Source of the DNA: Isoptericola sediminis
GTDB taxonomy: Bacteria; Actinomycetota; Actinomycetes; Actinomycetales; Cellulomonadaceae
Direction of reading: 5' to 3'
Length of the DNA: 64,000 bases
NCBI RefSeq assembly: GCF_013085345.1
Contig: NZ_JABFAJ010000011.1
Location: 1-64,000 of the forward strand
A program made the position numbers and the translations under genes. The notes under the pieces were generated by a model. That model did no database searches and was not told the DNA's origin. It saw only the letters and a list, made by a program, of their open reading frames with translations. Positions 1 through 8,868 of this stretch are shown piece by piece (the first letter of the stretch is position 1; the number at the start of each line of letters is the position of its first letter).

Positions 1-20
1 CGCCGGCCTGCGGGCCGGCG
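1..20 (-). terminator. Hairpin after the Ig-like protein gene
   Basis: Bases 1-8 (CGCCGGCC) pair perfectly with 13-20 (GGCCGGCG) around a 4-nt loop, 48 bp beyond the stop of the minus-strand gene at 68-1678. There is no clear T-run, so this is a probable terminator for that gene, possibly also used by a gene off the left edge. Confidence 0.45.
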
Positions 21-67
21 ACCCCCGCCCCCACTCGTCGCCGTCCAGCCCCGAGCGCCGGACGGCA

Positions 68-1678
68 TCAGTACACGGTGAAGTACAGCGGCACCTTGAC
101 CGACCTCTTCTTCGTCGCGGTGCCGACGTAGACGACCTTCAGGTAGTGGTGCCCCGGTTCGACCGACGCGGGCAGCGAGACCGTGCGCGAGCCGTCGTGC
201 TTCTTCCTCAGCCGCACCGTCTTGACCGTCACGCCGTCCACCTTGAGCTTGACCTTGCCCGTCAGGGCGACGTTCGACGGCGAGCTCAGGCGGAACCGGA
301 CCTTGACCTGCTGGGGACGGTGGACGGTCGTGTCGAGGATGCTCGCCCGCAGCTTCGTCCTGGCCTTGTACACCCGCACGGTGCGGTACCGCACCGTCTT
401 CTCGTAGACGGTGTCACCGGTGTAGACGACCCGGAGCGTCGTGCGTCCGACCGGGAGCTTCTTGCCCCAGATCCGCACGACGACCTCGCCCGAGTCGTCG
501 AGAGTCCCGGTCCCGACGCGCGTCGTTCCGCGGTACACCTTCACCGTGCCCGTCGGGACGGCGTCGGGCCAGTAGTTGTCGGCGCTGTGGACGGCGACAC
601 GGAGCTTGTGCGGACGGCCCCACTGGAAGGTCCGGGCCGTGGCGCGCTCCACGCCGATCACCGCCGGGTTCCTCACGACCTCCAGGTCCAGCGTGGCGCT
701 GGCGTCCTCGACGAACGGCGAACCCGTCAGCCTCGCCGTGAGCGTCCGGCGGCCGGGGGGCACGTCGTCGGCCGCGAGGGTGAAGACGGTGGCGCCGAGA
801 CCCATGCCGGCGACGTCCTGGGTCTGCAGCAGCCGGTCCCCGTCGTACAGGGACATCGTCCCGTCGATCGGCCAGGAGATGTCCATGAAGGCGGCCACCT
901 CCCACGTCCCCCCGGCGGTGTTCATGACTCCTTGCTGGACGTCGTTGGACCAGATGCGCAGCGGCAGCCGGGCCTTGCCGACGGTGAGCGTCCCGGTGGC
1001 CCGCGTGATCTGGACGTCGCCGGCGCTGTAGTAGGTCACCTCGTAGGCGTGCGTGCCGGGGACCTCCGCCGGCACGTGGACGACGCCCGTGCCCCCCGAG
1101 ACGGCAGCGTCCCGCGGACGCATCCCCGGGTCGTCCCAGGTCACCACCGCGCGTCCGTCCGGCTGGTCGGGGTCGTCGACCAGCAGGTCGGGCGGCGTCG
1201 CGACGTCGACCGTGAAAGGCACGACGTCGCCGTAGGCGGCCTGCTGCGGGGCGTCCACGGTCATGACCCCCGGTACGTCGCCCTCCACGACGTCCAGGGT
1301 CCCGGTCCACTCCGAGGGCCGATAGGTGGAGTCGCCCACGAACCGGACACTGACCTCGTGCGGTCCGGGCAACGACGGCGGAGGATCGACGACCAGCTCG
1401 GAGGAGGGCCAGCGCGTCCGCAGGACCATGTCGCCGTCCACCAGCACCGCGACCGGGCCGCCGATGGAGCGACCGCCCTCGTCGGTCACCCGTACGTCGA
1501 GCACGAACCCCCCGGCCGGCCTCCAGACGAAGTTGGTGTCCTGCTCGACGACCACCACCGAGGCCTCACGTTCGTCGTCCGCCGCGGAGGCCGGGATGAC
1601 GAGCATCGTGAGCAGGCCGAGGGCAATGGCGACCGCCATCGCCACGGTGCGGGTCAGGGCGGTGAAACCGCTGGTCAT
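68..1678 (-). CDS. Secreted Ig-like-repeat protein
   Basis: 536 aa. Residues 1-32 form a signal peptide (hydrophobic core after a short N-region, ending PASA-A). The rest is a string of about five beta-rich modules of 90-100 residues with motifs such as G-T-V-K-V-Y-x-G and Y-x-G-D-x-x-Y, typical of bacterial Ig-like domains (Big_3/Big_5 type) in surface or adhesive proteins. I see no catalytic domain, LPXTG motif or C-terminal anchor; it ends in beta sequence. Likely a secreted structural or adhesive protein; the ligand cannot be inferred. It stands alone, divergent from the ABC exporter at 1890. Confidence 0.75.
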   Translation of the reverse strand: MTSGFTALTRTVAMAVAIALGLLTMLVIPASAADDEREASVVVVEQDTNFVWRPAGGFVLDVRVTDEGGRSIGGPVAVLVDGDMVLRTRWPSSELVVDPPPSLPGPHEVSVRFVGDSTYRPSEWTGTLDVVEGDVPGVMTVDAPQQAAYGDVVPFTVDVATPPDLLVDDPDQPDGRAVVTWDDPGMRPRDAAVSGGTGVVHVPAEVPGTHAYEVTYYSAGDVQITRATGTLTVGKARLPLRIWSNDVQQGVMNTAGGTWEVAAFMDISWPIDGTMSLYDGDRLLQTQDVAGMGLGATVFTLAADDVPPGRRTLTARLTGSPFVEDASATLDLEVVRNPAVIGVERATARTFQWGRPHKLRVAVHSADNYWPDAVPTGTVKVYRGTTRVGTGTLDDSGEVVVRIWGKKLPVGRTTLRVVYTGDTVYEKTVRYRTVRVYKARTKLRASILDTTVHRPQQVKVRFRLSSPSNVALTGKVKLKVDGVTVKTVRLRKKHDGSRTVSLPASVEPGHHYLKVVYVGTATKKRSVKVPLYFTVY

Positions 1679-1850
1679 CGGAGTGATCTCCCGTCACCGT
1701 CGTCGATGTCCGGGACAGTACAGGGATCTGCCGCGCCCGTCCAGGACATGTTCAGGCTCCGGTCAACCAGCGGTCAGGCCGCAGTCCACGCTCCCGCTCC
1801 CTGACCGCGGGACGCTCGTCGGCGCCCGTTCGAGAAGCGGATCGTGTGAT

Positions 1851-1868
1851 CACTCAGCACACTGAGTG
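1851..1868. promoter_or_regulatory. Palindromic operator before the DrrA-type ABC gene
   Basis: CACTCAG (1851-1857) and CTGAGTG (1862-1868) are perfect inverted arms around a 4-nt spacer. The site lies just before the SD (GAGGAG near 1880) and ATG at 1890. The architecture suits a TetR- or PadR-type dimer, as is common for DrrAB exporters, but no such regulator gene is adjacent. Confidence 0.5.
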
Positions 1869-1889
1869 CAGCCGCCCCCGAGGAGCCCC

Positions 1890-2858
1890 ATGAGCGAGAC
1901 CGCGATCGTCACGCGCGCCATCGAACGACGTTTCGGCGACAACGTCGCCGTCGCCGGCGTCGACCTGACCGTCCACGAGGGCGAGATGTACGGGTTCCTG
2001 GGGCCGAACGGCGCCGGGAAGTCGACGCTCACCCGCCTGCTGTGCACCCTGCTGGCGCCGACCGGCGGCACGGCGACGGTCGCGGGCCACGACGTCGTGC
2101 ACGAACCCACCGCGGTCAGGCTGCGCATCGGCGTCGCGCTCCAGGAGGCGGCGCTCGACGACAAGCAGACCGGCGTCGAGATGCTCCGCCTGCAGGGCCG
2201 CTTCTACGGGCTCACCGCCCGGGAGACCACCCGTCGCGTGGCCGAGCTCCGCGAGCTCATCGACATCGGGGACGCGCTGGACGACCGGGTGGGCACGTAC
2301 TCCGGCGGCATGAAGCGCCGGCTCGACCTCGCGCTCGCCCTGATCCACAACCCGCGGATCCTCTTCCTGGACGAGCCCACCACCGGACTCGACCCCATCA
2401 GTCGCGCCACGGTCTGGGCCGAGGTGCGTCGCCTCAACCGTGAGCTCGGGGTCACCGTGTTCCTCACGACCCAGTACCTCGAGGAGGCGGACGCGCTCGC
2501 CGACCGGGTCGGCATCATCAACCGCGGCGAGCTGGTCGCCGAGGGCACCCCGGGCGAGCTCAAGCGTTCCATCGGCACCGACGTCCTGGTGGTGGAGGTC
2601 GGCGACCAGGTCGAGAACGCCCGCACGACGCTCCGGACGCTCGACGCCGGCACCGGCATCGGTGGCGTCGAGACGGACGGCACCTCCCTCATGGTTTCCG
2701 TGGACGACGGCGCACGAGCCGTCAGCCCCGTGGCCCTCGCGCTCGACCGTGCGGGCATCACCGTCCAGCAGCTCGCGCTGCGTCACCCGACCCTGGACGA
2801 CGTCTTCTTCCGGGTGACCGGTCACCGCATCCAGGACGACGAAGGAGAGGCCCCATGA
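1890..2858 (+). CDS. ABC transporter ATP-binding protein, DrrA family
   Basis: 322 aa from the ATG at 1890, which has GAGGAG 5 nt upstream; a GTG at 1866 lies inside the operator and is less likely. Walker A GPNGAGKST, Q-loop, signature YSGGMKRR, Walker B ILFLDEPTTGLD and an H-loop variant (TTQY) are present. The C-terminal 80 residues form the extension typical of DrrA/daunorubicin-resistance ATPases. It should energise export of a drug or lipid-like substrate with the permease whose ATG overlaps its stop (ATGA at 2855). Substrate unknown. Confidence 0.92.
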   Translation: MSETAIVTRAIERRFGDNVAVAGVDLTVHEGEMYGFLGPNGAGKSTLTRLLCTLLAPTGGTATVAGHDVVHEPTAVRLRIGVALQEAALDDKQTGVEMLRLQGRFYGLTARETTRRVAELRELIDIGDALDDRVGTYSGGMKRRLDLALALIHNPRILFLDEPTTGLDPISRATVWAEVRRLNRELGVTVFLTTQYLEEADALADRVGIINRGELVAEGTPGELKRSIGTDVLVVEVGDQVENARTTLRTLDAGTGIGGVETDGTSLMVSVDDGARAVSPVALALDRAGITVQQLALRHPTLDDVFFRVTGHRIQDDEGEAP

Positions 2859-3661
2859 GCACCGACACCGCCGTGCGCGACGATCCGGTCTCGGCCCGAC
2901 CCGCCGGGTTCTGGCGTGACCTGCTGTCCGTCGCGATCCGCGCGCTCCGGCAGATCCCCCGGGAGCCGGAGGCGATCATCCCCGCCCTCGTGATCCCGCT
3001 GTTCTTCTTCGTGGTCAACGTCGGCGCGCTCGGCGACGTCGCGACGTTCACCGGCGTCGACGACTTCAAGGCCTTCCAGATCCCCGTGGCGATCATCTTC
3101 GCCGTGACGGGTGTGTCGCGGGCCAGCGCCCTGGTCACCGACATCACCGGCGGCTACTTCGACCGGCTGCTCGTCACGCCCATGCACCGCACCTCGCTCC
3201 TGCTGGGCCTGATGGTCGCCGACCTCGCGCTGGTCGTCGCCCTGTCGGTGCCGGTGCTCGTCCTCGGCTTCGCCCTCGGCGTCCAGTTCGCCACCGGTGC
3301 CGCGGGCGTCCTGGTGTTCCTGCTCCTCGCCGGCCTGTGGGGGCTGGCCTTCACCGGGTTCCCCTACGCCATCGCGCTGCGCACGGGGAACCCGGCGGCG
3401 GTGAACTCCAGCTTCCTGCTGTTCTTCCCGTTCGCGTTCCTCACCACCACGTTCCTGCCGCTGGACGCCCTGACCGGGTGGCTGGCGACCATCGCCCAGT
3501 TCAACCCCGTGACGTATCTCCTCGCCGCGCTGCGGTCGCTCATCATGGAGGGCTGGGACGCGACCGCGCTCTGGCAGGGCCTCGCGGCGATCGCCGTCGT
3601 CGGCGTCCTGAGCTTCGTGCTGGCGTTCCGCGCGCTGCAGGGCCGCACCGCCCGCACGTGA
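2855..3661 (+). CDS. ABC-2 type transporter permease (DrrB-like)
   Basis: 268 aa, ABC-2 membrane family, with about six hydrophobic segments and the family's conserved region around NPAAVNSSFLLFFPFAFLTT and NPVTYLLAALR. Its start overlaps the ATPase stop by 4 nt, implying translational coupling, so the two proteins form one exporter. The operator at 1851-1868 presumably controls both. Convergent with the response regulator that ends at 3703. Confidence 0.92.
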   Translation: MSTDTAVRDDPVSARPAGFWRDLLSVAIRALRQIPREPEAIIPALVIPLFFFVVNVGALGDVATFTGVDDFKAFQIPVAIIFAVTGVSRASALVTDITGGYFDRLLVTPMHRTSLLLGLMVADLALVVALSVPVLVLGFALGVQFATGAAGVLVFLLLAGLWGLAFTGFPYAIALRTGNPAAVNSSFLLFFPFAFLTTTFLPLDALTGWLATIAQFNPVTYLLAALRSLIMEGWDATALWQGLAAIAVVGVLSFVLAFRALQGRTART

Positions 3662-3702
3662 CGGGTATCGCGCCCCCTCCCCCACGGACCGCCCGCGGTC
3701 GG

Positions 3703-4326
3703 TCAGGGCAGCAGCCCGCGCTCCCGCGCCACCGCGACCGCCTCGGTGCGCGAACGCGTCCCCAGCTTGGTGTTGACGTGCGTCAGGTGCGTCTTGACGG
3801 TCGCGACCGACACGACCAGCTCGCGGGCGACCGCCTCGTTGGACCCTCCGGCCGCGACCAGCGCCAGCACCTCGAGCTCCCGTGAGCTCAACGCCTCGAA
3901 GGGCTGCCTGACCCGGCCCAGCAGCCGGCGCTGCACCGCGGGGTCCAGGACGGTCCGGCCCCCGGCGGCCGCCCGGACCGCCCCCGCGAGCTCCTCCGTG
4001 GGGGCGTCCTTGAGCAGGTACCCCGTCGCGCCGGCCTCCACGGCGGACAGGATCTCGGCGTCCGACCCGTAGGTCGTCACCACCAGCACCGGGACGGCGT
4101 ACCGGTCCACGACCGTGCGCGTCGCCTCGGCCCCGGTCAGCCGGTCTGGGCCGAACCGAAGGTCGAGCAGGACGACGTCTGCCGTGCCGCCGTCGGCCAG
4201 CCATGCCAGCAGCTCCTCGGCGGTCGCGACCTCGTGCACGACCCGCAGGTCGCCCGTGGACTCGACGACGGCGCGCAGGCCGGCCCTGACCACGGGATGG
4301 TCGTCGGCGATGACCAGGTCGATCAC
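3703..4326 (-). CDS. NarL/LuxR-family response regulator
   Basis: 207 aa starting at GTG 4326, overlapping the kinase stop (GTGA). Receiver domain residues 1-120 with acidic pair D8/D9, phosphoacceptor D55 (VVLLDL), conserved T of VTTY and K of LLKDA; C-terminal LuxR HTH (LSSRELEVLALVAAGGSNEAVA then VKTHL). Partner of the upstream histidine kinase. The divergent FtsX-type ABC exporter at 5691 is the likely target; a 22-bp near-palindrome lies in the shared intergenic region. Confidence 0.93.
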   Translation of the reverse strand: MIDLVIADDHPVVRAGLRAVVESTGDLRVVHEVATAEELLAWLADGGTADVVLLDLRFGPDRLTGAEATRTVVDRYAVPVLVVTTYGSDAEILSAVEAGATGYLLKDAPTEELAGAVRAAAGGRTVLDPAVQRRLLGRVRQPFEALSSRELEVLALVAAGGSNEAVARELVVSVATVKTHLTHVNTKLGTRSRTEAVAVARERGLLP

Positions 4327-5537
4327 GGCGCGGCCTCCTCGGCGAGAGGCACCGCGACCGCGAGCGCCGTCCCGCTGCCCGGGGTGCTGTCCACCATCAG
4401 GGTGCCGCCGAGCTCCGCCGCCCGCGACCTCATGGCGGCGAGCCCGAACCCGTCGGTCGCCCCCGGGTCGAACCCGCACCCGTCGTCGACGACGTCGAGC
4501 ACCACGGTGTCCTCGGTGAAGCGCAGCGCGACGCCGGCCTGGGTGGCGCGGGCGTGCCGGACCACGTTCGCCAGCGCTGACTGCGCGACCCGCAGCAGCG
4601 CGGTCTCCACCGCGAGCGGCAGCGGTCGCGGGGTGCCGGTCGACTCCACGGTCACCGTCAGGGCGCCGGCGCGTCCCGCGGCCTCGTCGGCCGTGGCGGT
4701 CGCGCGCTCGGCCACCCGTCGCAGCGCCGCGAGCAGGGTGCCGCCGTCGAGGTCCAGGGGAGTCAGGTCGCGCACGAACCGTCGGGCCTCGGCGAGACTG
4801 CTCGCGGCGGCCTCGCGGGACCGGGCCACGAGCGCCCGGGCGCGCGCGTCGTCGGTCCCGATGGCCTCGTCGGCGGTGCGCAGCAGCAGCTCGATCGCGG
4901 ACAACGACTGCGCCAGCGTGTCGTGGATGTCGCGGGCGAGCCGTTCCCGCTCCGCCGCGACGGCGGACTCCCGCTCGGCCCGGGCGAGGTGGCGGCGGGC
5001 GCGGGTGAGCTCGTCCAGCGCGCGCTGACGCGCCTGGGACTCGCGGACGATCGCCTCGAGGCCCAGCACGACGCCGGCCGCGACGGCGGCACCCAGCACG
5101 GGACCGAGCACGAACCCGAGCCACGGCCCCTCGGCGCGCGCCAGCCCGGCACCGACGGCCACGACGGTCGTCGCCGCCACCGCGGGCAGCCCGCGGCGCG
5201 GCCCCAGGACGTGCATCTGGAGCAGCAGCAGCGGGAAGGCGGTCCACAACGCCTCCGGGGACAGGGCCAGCAGCACGGCCCACACGACCGTCAGGGCGGT
5301 CACCCAGGCGGCGTCCGGCCACCAGCGTCCGCGGGGGGCGTCCACGGGCCGGTCGTGCACCCGCACCACGCGTCGTCCGGCCGCGTACAGCCCCAGCAGC
5401 ACCAGGGCGACGACCGCGGTCGCGGTGCGCTGCCCCGCCGGCGCCCGGACGACCGTCACGACGGTGAGCACGACCAGGAGCACGTCGAGGCCCACCAGGA
5501 GCCCGCGTGCCGCCGTGTGCTGCGGGCGACCGTCCAT
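4323..5537 (-). CDS. NarL-type sensor histidine kinase
   Basis: 404 aa from ATG 5537. The first 160 residues hold about six hydrophobic segments with little extracellular sequence, so the sensor is probably intramembrane. HisKA_3 box RLARDIHDTLAQ with phospho-acceptor H205; HATPase domain with the N-box around ALANVVRHARAT, DDGCGFDPG and GFGLAAMRSRAAELGG. It phosphorylates the coupled regulator at 3703. Small intramembrane sensors beside ABC exporters often respond to cell-envelope antibiotics; that assignment is inference. Confidence 0.92.
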   Translation of the reverse strand: MDGRPQHTAARGLLVGLDVLLVVLTVVTVVRAPAGQRTATAVVALVLLGLYAAGRRVVRVHDRPVDAPRGRWWPDAAWVTALTVVWAVLLALSPEALWTAFPLLLLQMHVLGPRRGLPAVAATTVVAVGAGLARAEGPWLGFVLGPVLGAAVAAGVVLGLEAIVRESQARQRALDELTRARRHLARAERESAVAAERERLARDIHDTLAQSLSAIELLLRTADEAIGTDDARARALVARSREAAASSLAEARRFVRDLTPLDLDGGTLLAALRRVAERATATADEAAGRAGALTVTVESTGTPRPLPLAVETALLRVAQSALANVVRHARATQAGVALRFTEDTVVLDVVDDGCGFDPGATDGFGLAAMRSRAAELGGTLMVDSTPGSGTALAVAVPLAEEAAP

Positions 5538-5580
5538 CCGTCCCACGCTAGCCCGCCCGCCGCGCCGCACATCGTCCGAA

Positions 5581-5602
5581 CGGTTGATCCCGGGATCGAC
5601 CG
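5581..5602. promoter_or_regulatory. Near-perfect 22-bp palindrome between kinase and exporter
   Basis: Left arm CGGTTGATCCC (5581-5591) and right arm GGGATCGACCG (5592-5602) match at 10 of 11 positions with no spacer. It lies in the 153-bp divergent gap between the histidine kinase (start 5537) and the ABC permease (start 5691), where a NarL-type dimer would be expected to bind. Confidence 0.5.
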
Positions 5603-5690
5603 TGCGGCGCGACAGGACCGCACCCCGGGGCGATGCCACGCCTCGCCGCGCCGACGACGCTGGGGACATCCCTCGTCGAAAGGACCCGCC

Positions 5691-6779
5691 GTGTTCGTCG
5701 CCCTGCGCGACCTGCGTCATGCCCGGGGGCGGTTCGCCCTCATGACCGCCGTCATCGTGCTCGTCACCTTCCTGGTCACCTTCCTCGCCTCCCTGACCGC
5801 CGGCCTCGCCCGCGAGTCCACCTCCGCGGTCACCGACCTGCCCGCCGACCACCTGGCGTTCGCCATGCCGGGGCCGGACGACGCGCCCGCCTTCACCGCC
5901 TCGCAGGTCACGGCCGACCAGTGGCGACGCTGGCGAGGGGTCCCGGGGGTGGACGCCGCCGAACCCCTCGGGGTCGCGACGACCCGCGCCGGGTCGGCAG
6001 CCGGCACCGCCTCGGTCACGGCGTTCGGGGTCCCGGCCGGCTCGCGCCTGCTGCCCGCCGGTTCCCCGGACCTCACCACCGGCGGCGTCCTGCTCTCCCC
6101 CGCGGCCGCCACCGAGCTCGACGCCGCTCCCGGCGACACCGTGACCGTCGGGGGGACCGCCCTGGAGGTCGTGGGCACCACGGACGTCGAGGCGTCCTTC
6201 GCCCACACCCCGGTGGTGTGGACGACCGTCGCGGACTGGCAGGCCGTCGGCGCCCGCGGCACCGGGTCCGACGACGACCCGGTGGCGACCGTCGTCGCGC
6301 TGACCACGAGCGACGACGGAGCCGCCCGGGGCGACGCCGCGGTCGGCACGACCACCGTGACGACCGCCCAGGCACGATCGGCCGTGGCCTCCTACGCCGG
6401 CGAGAACACGTCGCTGACCACGATGCAGGGGTTCCTGGTCGCGATCTCGGCCCTGGTGGTGGGTGCCTTCTTCAGCGTGTGGACCATCAGCCGGTCGGCC
6501 GACGTCGCCGTGCTCAAGGCGCTCGGCGCCACGACCCGATACCTGCTGCGGGACGCGCTCGGTCAGGCGGCCGTGGTGCTCACCGTGGGAGTCGGGTTCG
6601 GGACCCTGCTCACGGCCGTGGGCGGCCGTCTGCTGCCCGCGACGGTCCCCGTGCTGGTGGACACCACCACGACCGTGCTGCCCGCCGCCGGGCTCGTGCT
6701 CCTCGGCCTGGCCGGGGCCGCCGTCTCGGTCGCCCGCATCACCCGCATCGACCCGCACGCCGCGCTGGCCGCGCACTGA
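5691..6779 (+). CDS. FtsX/MacB-type ABC transporter permease
   Basis: 362 aa from GTG 5691 with GAAAGGA upstream. One N-terminal TM (about 17-38), a 200-residue extracytoplasmic domain (MacB-PCD-like), then three TMs in an FtsX domain containing SRSADVAVLKALGA, the coupling motif of the family. It works with the ATPase that follows 20 bp later. MacB-type systems move or extract envelope compounds (peptides, lipoproteins, antimicrobials); the substrate here is unknown. Probably controlled by the divergent two-component system. Confidence 0.9.
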   Translation: MFVALRDLRHARGRFALMTAVIVLVTFLVTFLASLTAGLARESTSAVTDLPADHLAFAMPGPDDAPAFTASQVTADQWRRWRGVPGVDAAEPLGVATTRAGSAAGTASVTAFGVPAGSRLLPAGSPDLTTGGVLLSPAAATELDAAPGDTVTVGGTALEVVGTTDVEASFAHTPVVWTTVADWQAVGARGTGSDDDPVATVVALTTSDDGAARGDAAVGTTTVTTAQARSAVASYAGENTSLTTMQGFLVAISALVVGAFFSVWTISRSADVAVLKALGATTRYLLRDALGQAAVVLTVGVGFGTLLTAVGGRLLPATVPVLVDTTTTVLPAAGLVLLGLAGAAVSVARITRIDPHAALAAH

Positions 6780-6799
6780 CACCCCGCAAGGAGAGACCC

Positions 6800-7534
6800 G
6801 TGGACCTGCACCTGGACCGCATCACCCTCGTCTACCCGGACGGGACCTCGACGCTCACCGCCGTCGACGACGTCTCGCTCACCGTGCCCGCCGGCACCAC
6901 GACCGCGTTGCTCGGACCCTCCGGGTCGGGCAAGTCGAGCCTGCTGGCGGTCGCGGCCGGACTGACACCGCCCACCTCGGGCCGGGTCCGGCTCGGGGAC
7001 GAGGTCGCGCTCACCCCGACGACGTCCGTGGCCGAGGCGACGCGGTGGCGCCGGGACCACCTCGGCGTCGTCTTCCAGGCACCGCGGCTGCTGGACTCCC
7101 TGACGGCCCTGGAACAGCTCGAGCTGCACGCCCACCTGCGCGGCCGACGACCCGCCACGGTGCGTCGTCGAGCCCTGGAGCTGCTGGACGCCGTCGGGGT
7201 GGCGGACCGTGCGCACCACCGGCCGGCGCAGCTCTCGGGCGGCCAGCGGCAGCGCGTCGCGATCGCCCGCGCGCTGGTCGGGGACCCCGCGGTCCTGCTC
7301 GTCGACGAGCCGACCTCGGCGCTCGACCACGACCGCGGCGTGCGGGTGGTCGAGCTGATCACGTCCCTGGCCCGCGAGACCGGCGCGGCGACGCTCCTCG
7401 TCTCGCACGACGCCTCGACGCTGGACCCGGTGGACGCCACCGCCCGGCTGGCCGACGGCCTCCTCGAGAGCCCGGCCCGGCCGCAGCGGACCGAGGCACC
7501 CGGAGGCCGGTGCGTCAGCGCTCCTGCCGGCTGA
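6800..7534 (+). CDS. ABC transporter ATP-binding protein, MacB/LolD family
   Basis: 244 aa from GTG 6800, SD AAGGAG at 6788-6793. Walker A GPSGSGKSS, signature LSGGQRQR, Walker B VLLVDEPTSALD and H-loop VSHD are complete, and the family-typical Q-loop VFQAPRLLDSLTALEQ is present. It energises the FtsX-type permease encoded 20 bp upstream. The 3' end overlaps the convergent deaminase gene by 20 bp (7515-7534). Confidence 0.93.
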   Translation: MDLHLDRITLVYPDGTSTLTAVDDVSLTVPAGTTTALLGPSGSGKSSLLAVAAGLTPPTSGRVRLGDEVALTPTTSVAEATRWRRDHLGVVFQAPRLLDSLTALEQLELHAHLRGRRPATVRRRALELLDAVGVADRAHHRPAQLSGGQRQRVAIARALVGDPAVLLVDEPTSALDHDRGVRVVELITSLARETGAATLLVSHDASTLDPVDATARLADGLLESPARPQRTEAPGGRCVSAPAG

Positions 7535-8528
7535 TCTCGGCCAGCAGGGCAGCACGCCGGTCGGCGGGGAGCACGGCGGCCCGGATCGAGTTCTCCGCCA
7601 GTCGTGCCCGCTGCCCCGCCGTCATGCCGAGCGACGTCGTCAGCGCGGCGAGGTTGTCGTCCAGGTATCCGCCGAAGTAGGCCGGGTCGTCGGAGTGCAC
7701 CGACACGTTGAGCCCGCGGTCCAGCATCGCCAGGACCGGGTGGTCCTCCAGCCGGTCGACCGCCCGCAGCGCCACGTTCGACAGCGGGCAGACGGTCAGC
7801 GGCACCTGCTCGTCGACGAGCCGCTGGACCAGCGCGTCGTCCTCCAGGGCGCGGATGCCGTGGTCGATCCGGTCCACACCGAGCACGTCCAGGGCCTCGA
7901 CGACGTACTGCGGCGGCCCCTCCTCGCCGGCGTGGGCGATGAGGTGCAGGCCCTCGGCGCGCGCCCGGTCGTAGAGCCGGGCGAAGTCCGACGGCGGGTG
8001 GCCGGCCTCGGCCGAGTCCAGCCCGATACCGACGATCGGCGCGTGCAGGCCGAGGAGGTGGTGCAGCACGTCGAGGGCCTCGGACTCGGGGCGGTCGCGC
8101 AGGAACGCCGCGAAGAGCGCGGTCGAGACGCCGTGGTCGCGTTCGCTCGTCGACAGCGCCTCGTCGACACCCTCCAGGACGGCCTCGAGCGGCACGCCGC
8201 GGGCGACGTGCGCCTGGGGGTCGATCATCACCTCGGCGTGCCGCACCCCGGCACGCGCGGCACGCGCCAGGTAGGCGGTCGTCATGTCCGCGAAGTCCTG
8301 CGGGGTGCGCAGCACGGCCATGTTCGCGTAGTACAGGTCGAGGAAGGACTGCAGGTCGCTGAACGCGTACGCGCGGCGCAGGTCCTCGACGTCCGCGAAC
8401 GGCAGCTCCACGGCGTTCCGCGCGGCCAGCTCCAGGACCAGGTCGGGTTCGAGCGTGCCCTCGAGGTGCAGGTGCAGCTCGGCGAAGGGCAGGGCGGCGG
8501 GACCGGGGACGGTGCTCACGCCGTCCAC
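7515..8528 (-). CDS. Adenosine-deaminase-family enzyme, probably adenine deaminase
   Basis: 337 aa from GTG 8528 (a GTG at 8519 is also possible). Zinc motif HLHLEGT near residue 20, HAGEEGPP, DHGIR and SVHSDDPAYFGGY are intact. The glutamate in HLHLEG, the DPQAH motif and PAYFGGY are features of the Aah1-type adenine deaminase branch rather than true adenosine deaminases (HxHLDG), so adenine to hypoxanthine plus ammonia is the likelier reaction in purine salvage. Cytoplasmic. It stands alone, overlapping the convergent ABC gene end. Confidence 0.85.
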   Translation of the reverse strand: MDGVSTVPGPAALPFAELHLHLEGTLEPDLVLELAARNAVELPFADVEDLRRAYAFSDLQSFLDLYYANMAVLRTPQDFADMTTAYLARAARAGVRHAEVMIDPQAHVARGVPLEAVLEGVDEALSTSERDHGVSTALFAAFLRDRPESEALDVLHHLLGLHAPIVGIGLDSAEAGHPPSDFARLYDRARAEGLHLIAHAGEEGPPQYVVEALDVLGVDRIDHGIRALEDDALVQRLVDEQVPLTVCPLSNVALRAVDRLEDHPVLAMLDRGLNVSVHSDDPAYFGGYLDDNLAALTTSLGMTAGQRARLAENSIRAAVLPADRRAALLAEISRQER

Positions 8529-8562
8529 CCTGGCACGATCGCCCGGCCGTCGCCGGGGCGGC

Positions 8563-8868
8563 TCAGCCGGCGACGCGCTCCTTGACCAGCGCGACCACGC
8601 GGCCGACGTTCACGGTCCAGCCCACGCCGAAGACCTGCGGTCCCAGGACGTGCTCGGCCTCGGGGTCCCAGAGGCGCTCCTTGGCGCGCGAGATCGTCGG
8701 CATCCGGAACTCGTACGGCACGAACCCGACCTTGCCGTGCCACTCACGGTCCTCGGGGTCCTTGCGCAGCTCCTTGGTGACGGCCGCGACGGCGATCGCG
8801 AGCATCACCACCTTGTAGAACTTCTTGATCCCGCCGGACTTCTTCTTGCCGCTCTTCTCGGTGTCCAT
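8563..8868 (-). CDS. DUF5808-like small protein
   Basis: 101 aa from ATG 8868 with GGAGG 7 nt before it. A Lys-rich N-terminus (about 1-18), one hydrophobic stretch (FYKVVMLAIAVAAVTKEL), then a conserved-looking tail with GKVGFVPYEFRMPT, RLWDPEAEHVLGPQVFGVGW and NVGRV. The VPYxFRxPT and FGVGW-xxN pattern resembles DUF5808 proteins of actinobacteria (recalled, not searched). Function unknown; perhaps membrane-associated. It sits 34 bp upstream of the deaminase gene on the same strand and could be cotranscribed with it. Confidence 0.75.
   Translation of the reverse strand: MDTEKSGKKKSGGIKKFYKVVMLAIAVAAVTKELRKDPEDREWHGKVGFVPYEFRMPTISRAKERLWDPEAEHVLGPQVFGVGWTVNVGRVVALVKERVAG

Noticed and set aside
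146-1804. A long plus-strand frame opposite the Ig-like gene
   Set aside because: Arg/Pro/His-rich low-complexity translation with no domain; the minus strand encodes a coherent secreted protein.
3686-3699. GACCG/CGGTC pair between the convergent ABC permease and response regulator genes
   Set aside because: Five-bp arms with a 4-nt loop in GC-rich DNA are expected by chance; not strong enough to call a terminator.
4323-6782. An 819-codon minus-strand frame reaching across the ABC permease
   Set aside because: Only the part from ATG 5537 encodes the histidine kinase; the upstream part is antisense to the FtsX-type gene and has shadow-like Gly/Arg/His composition.
7515-8528. Plain adenosine deaminase call
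   Set aside because: HLHLEG, DPQAH and PAYFGGY favour the adenine deaminase branch; kept as family-level call.
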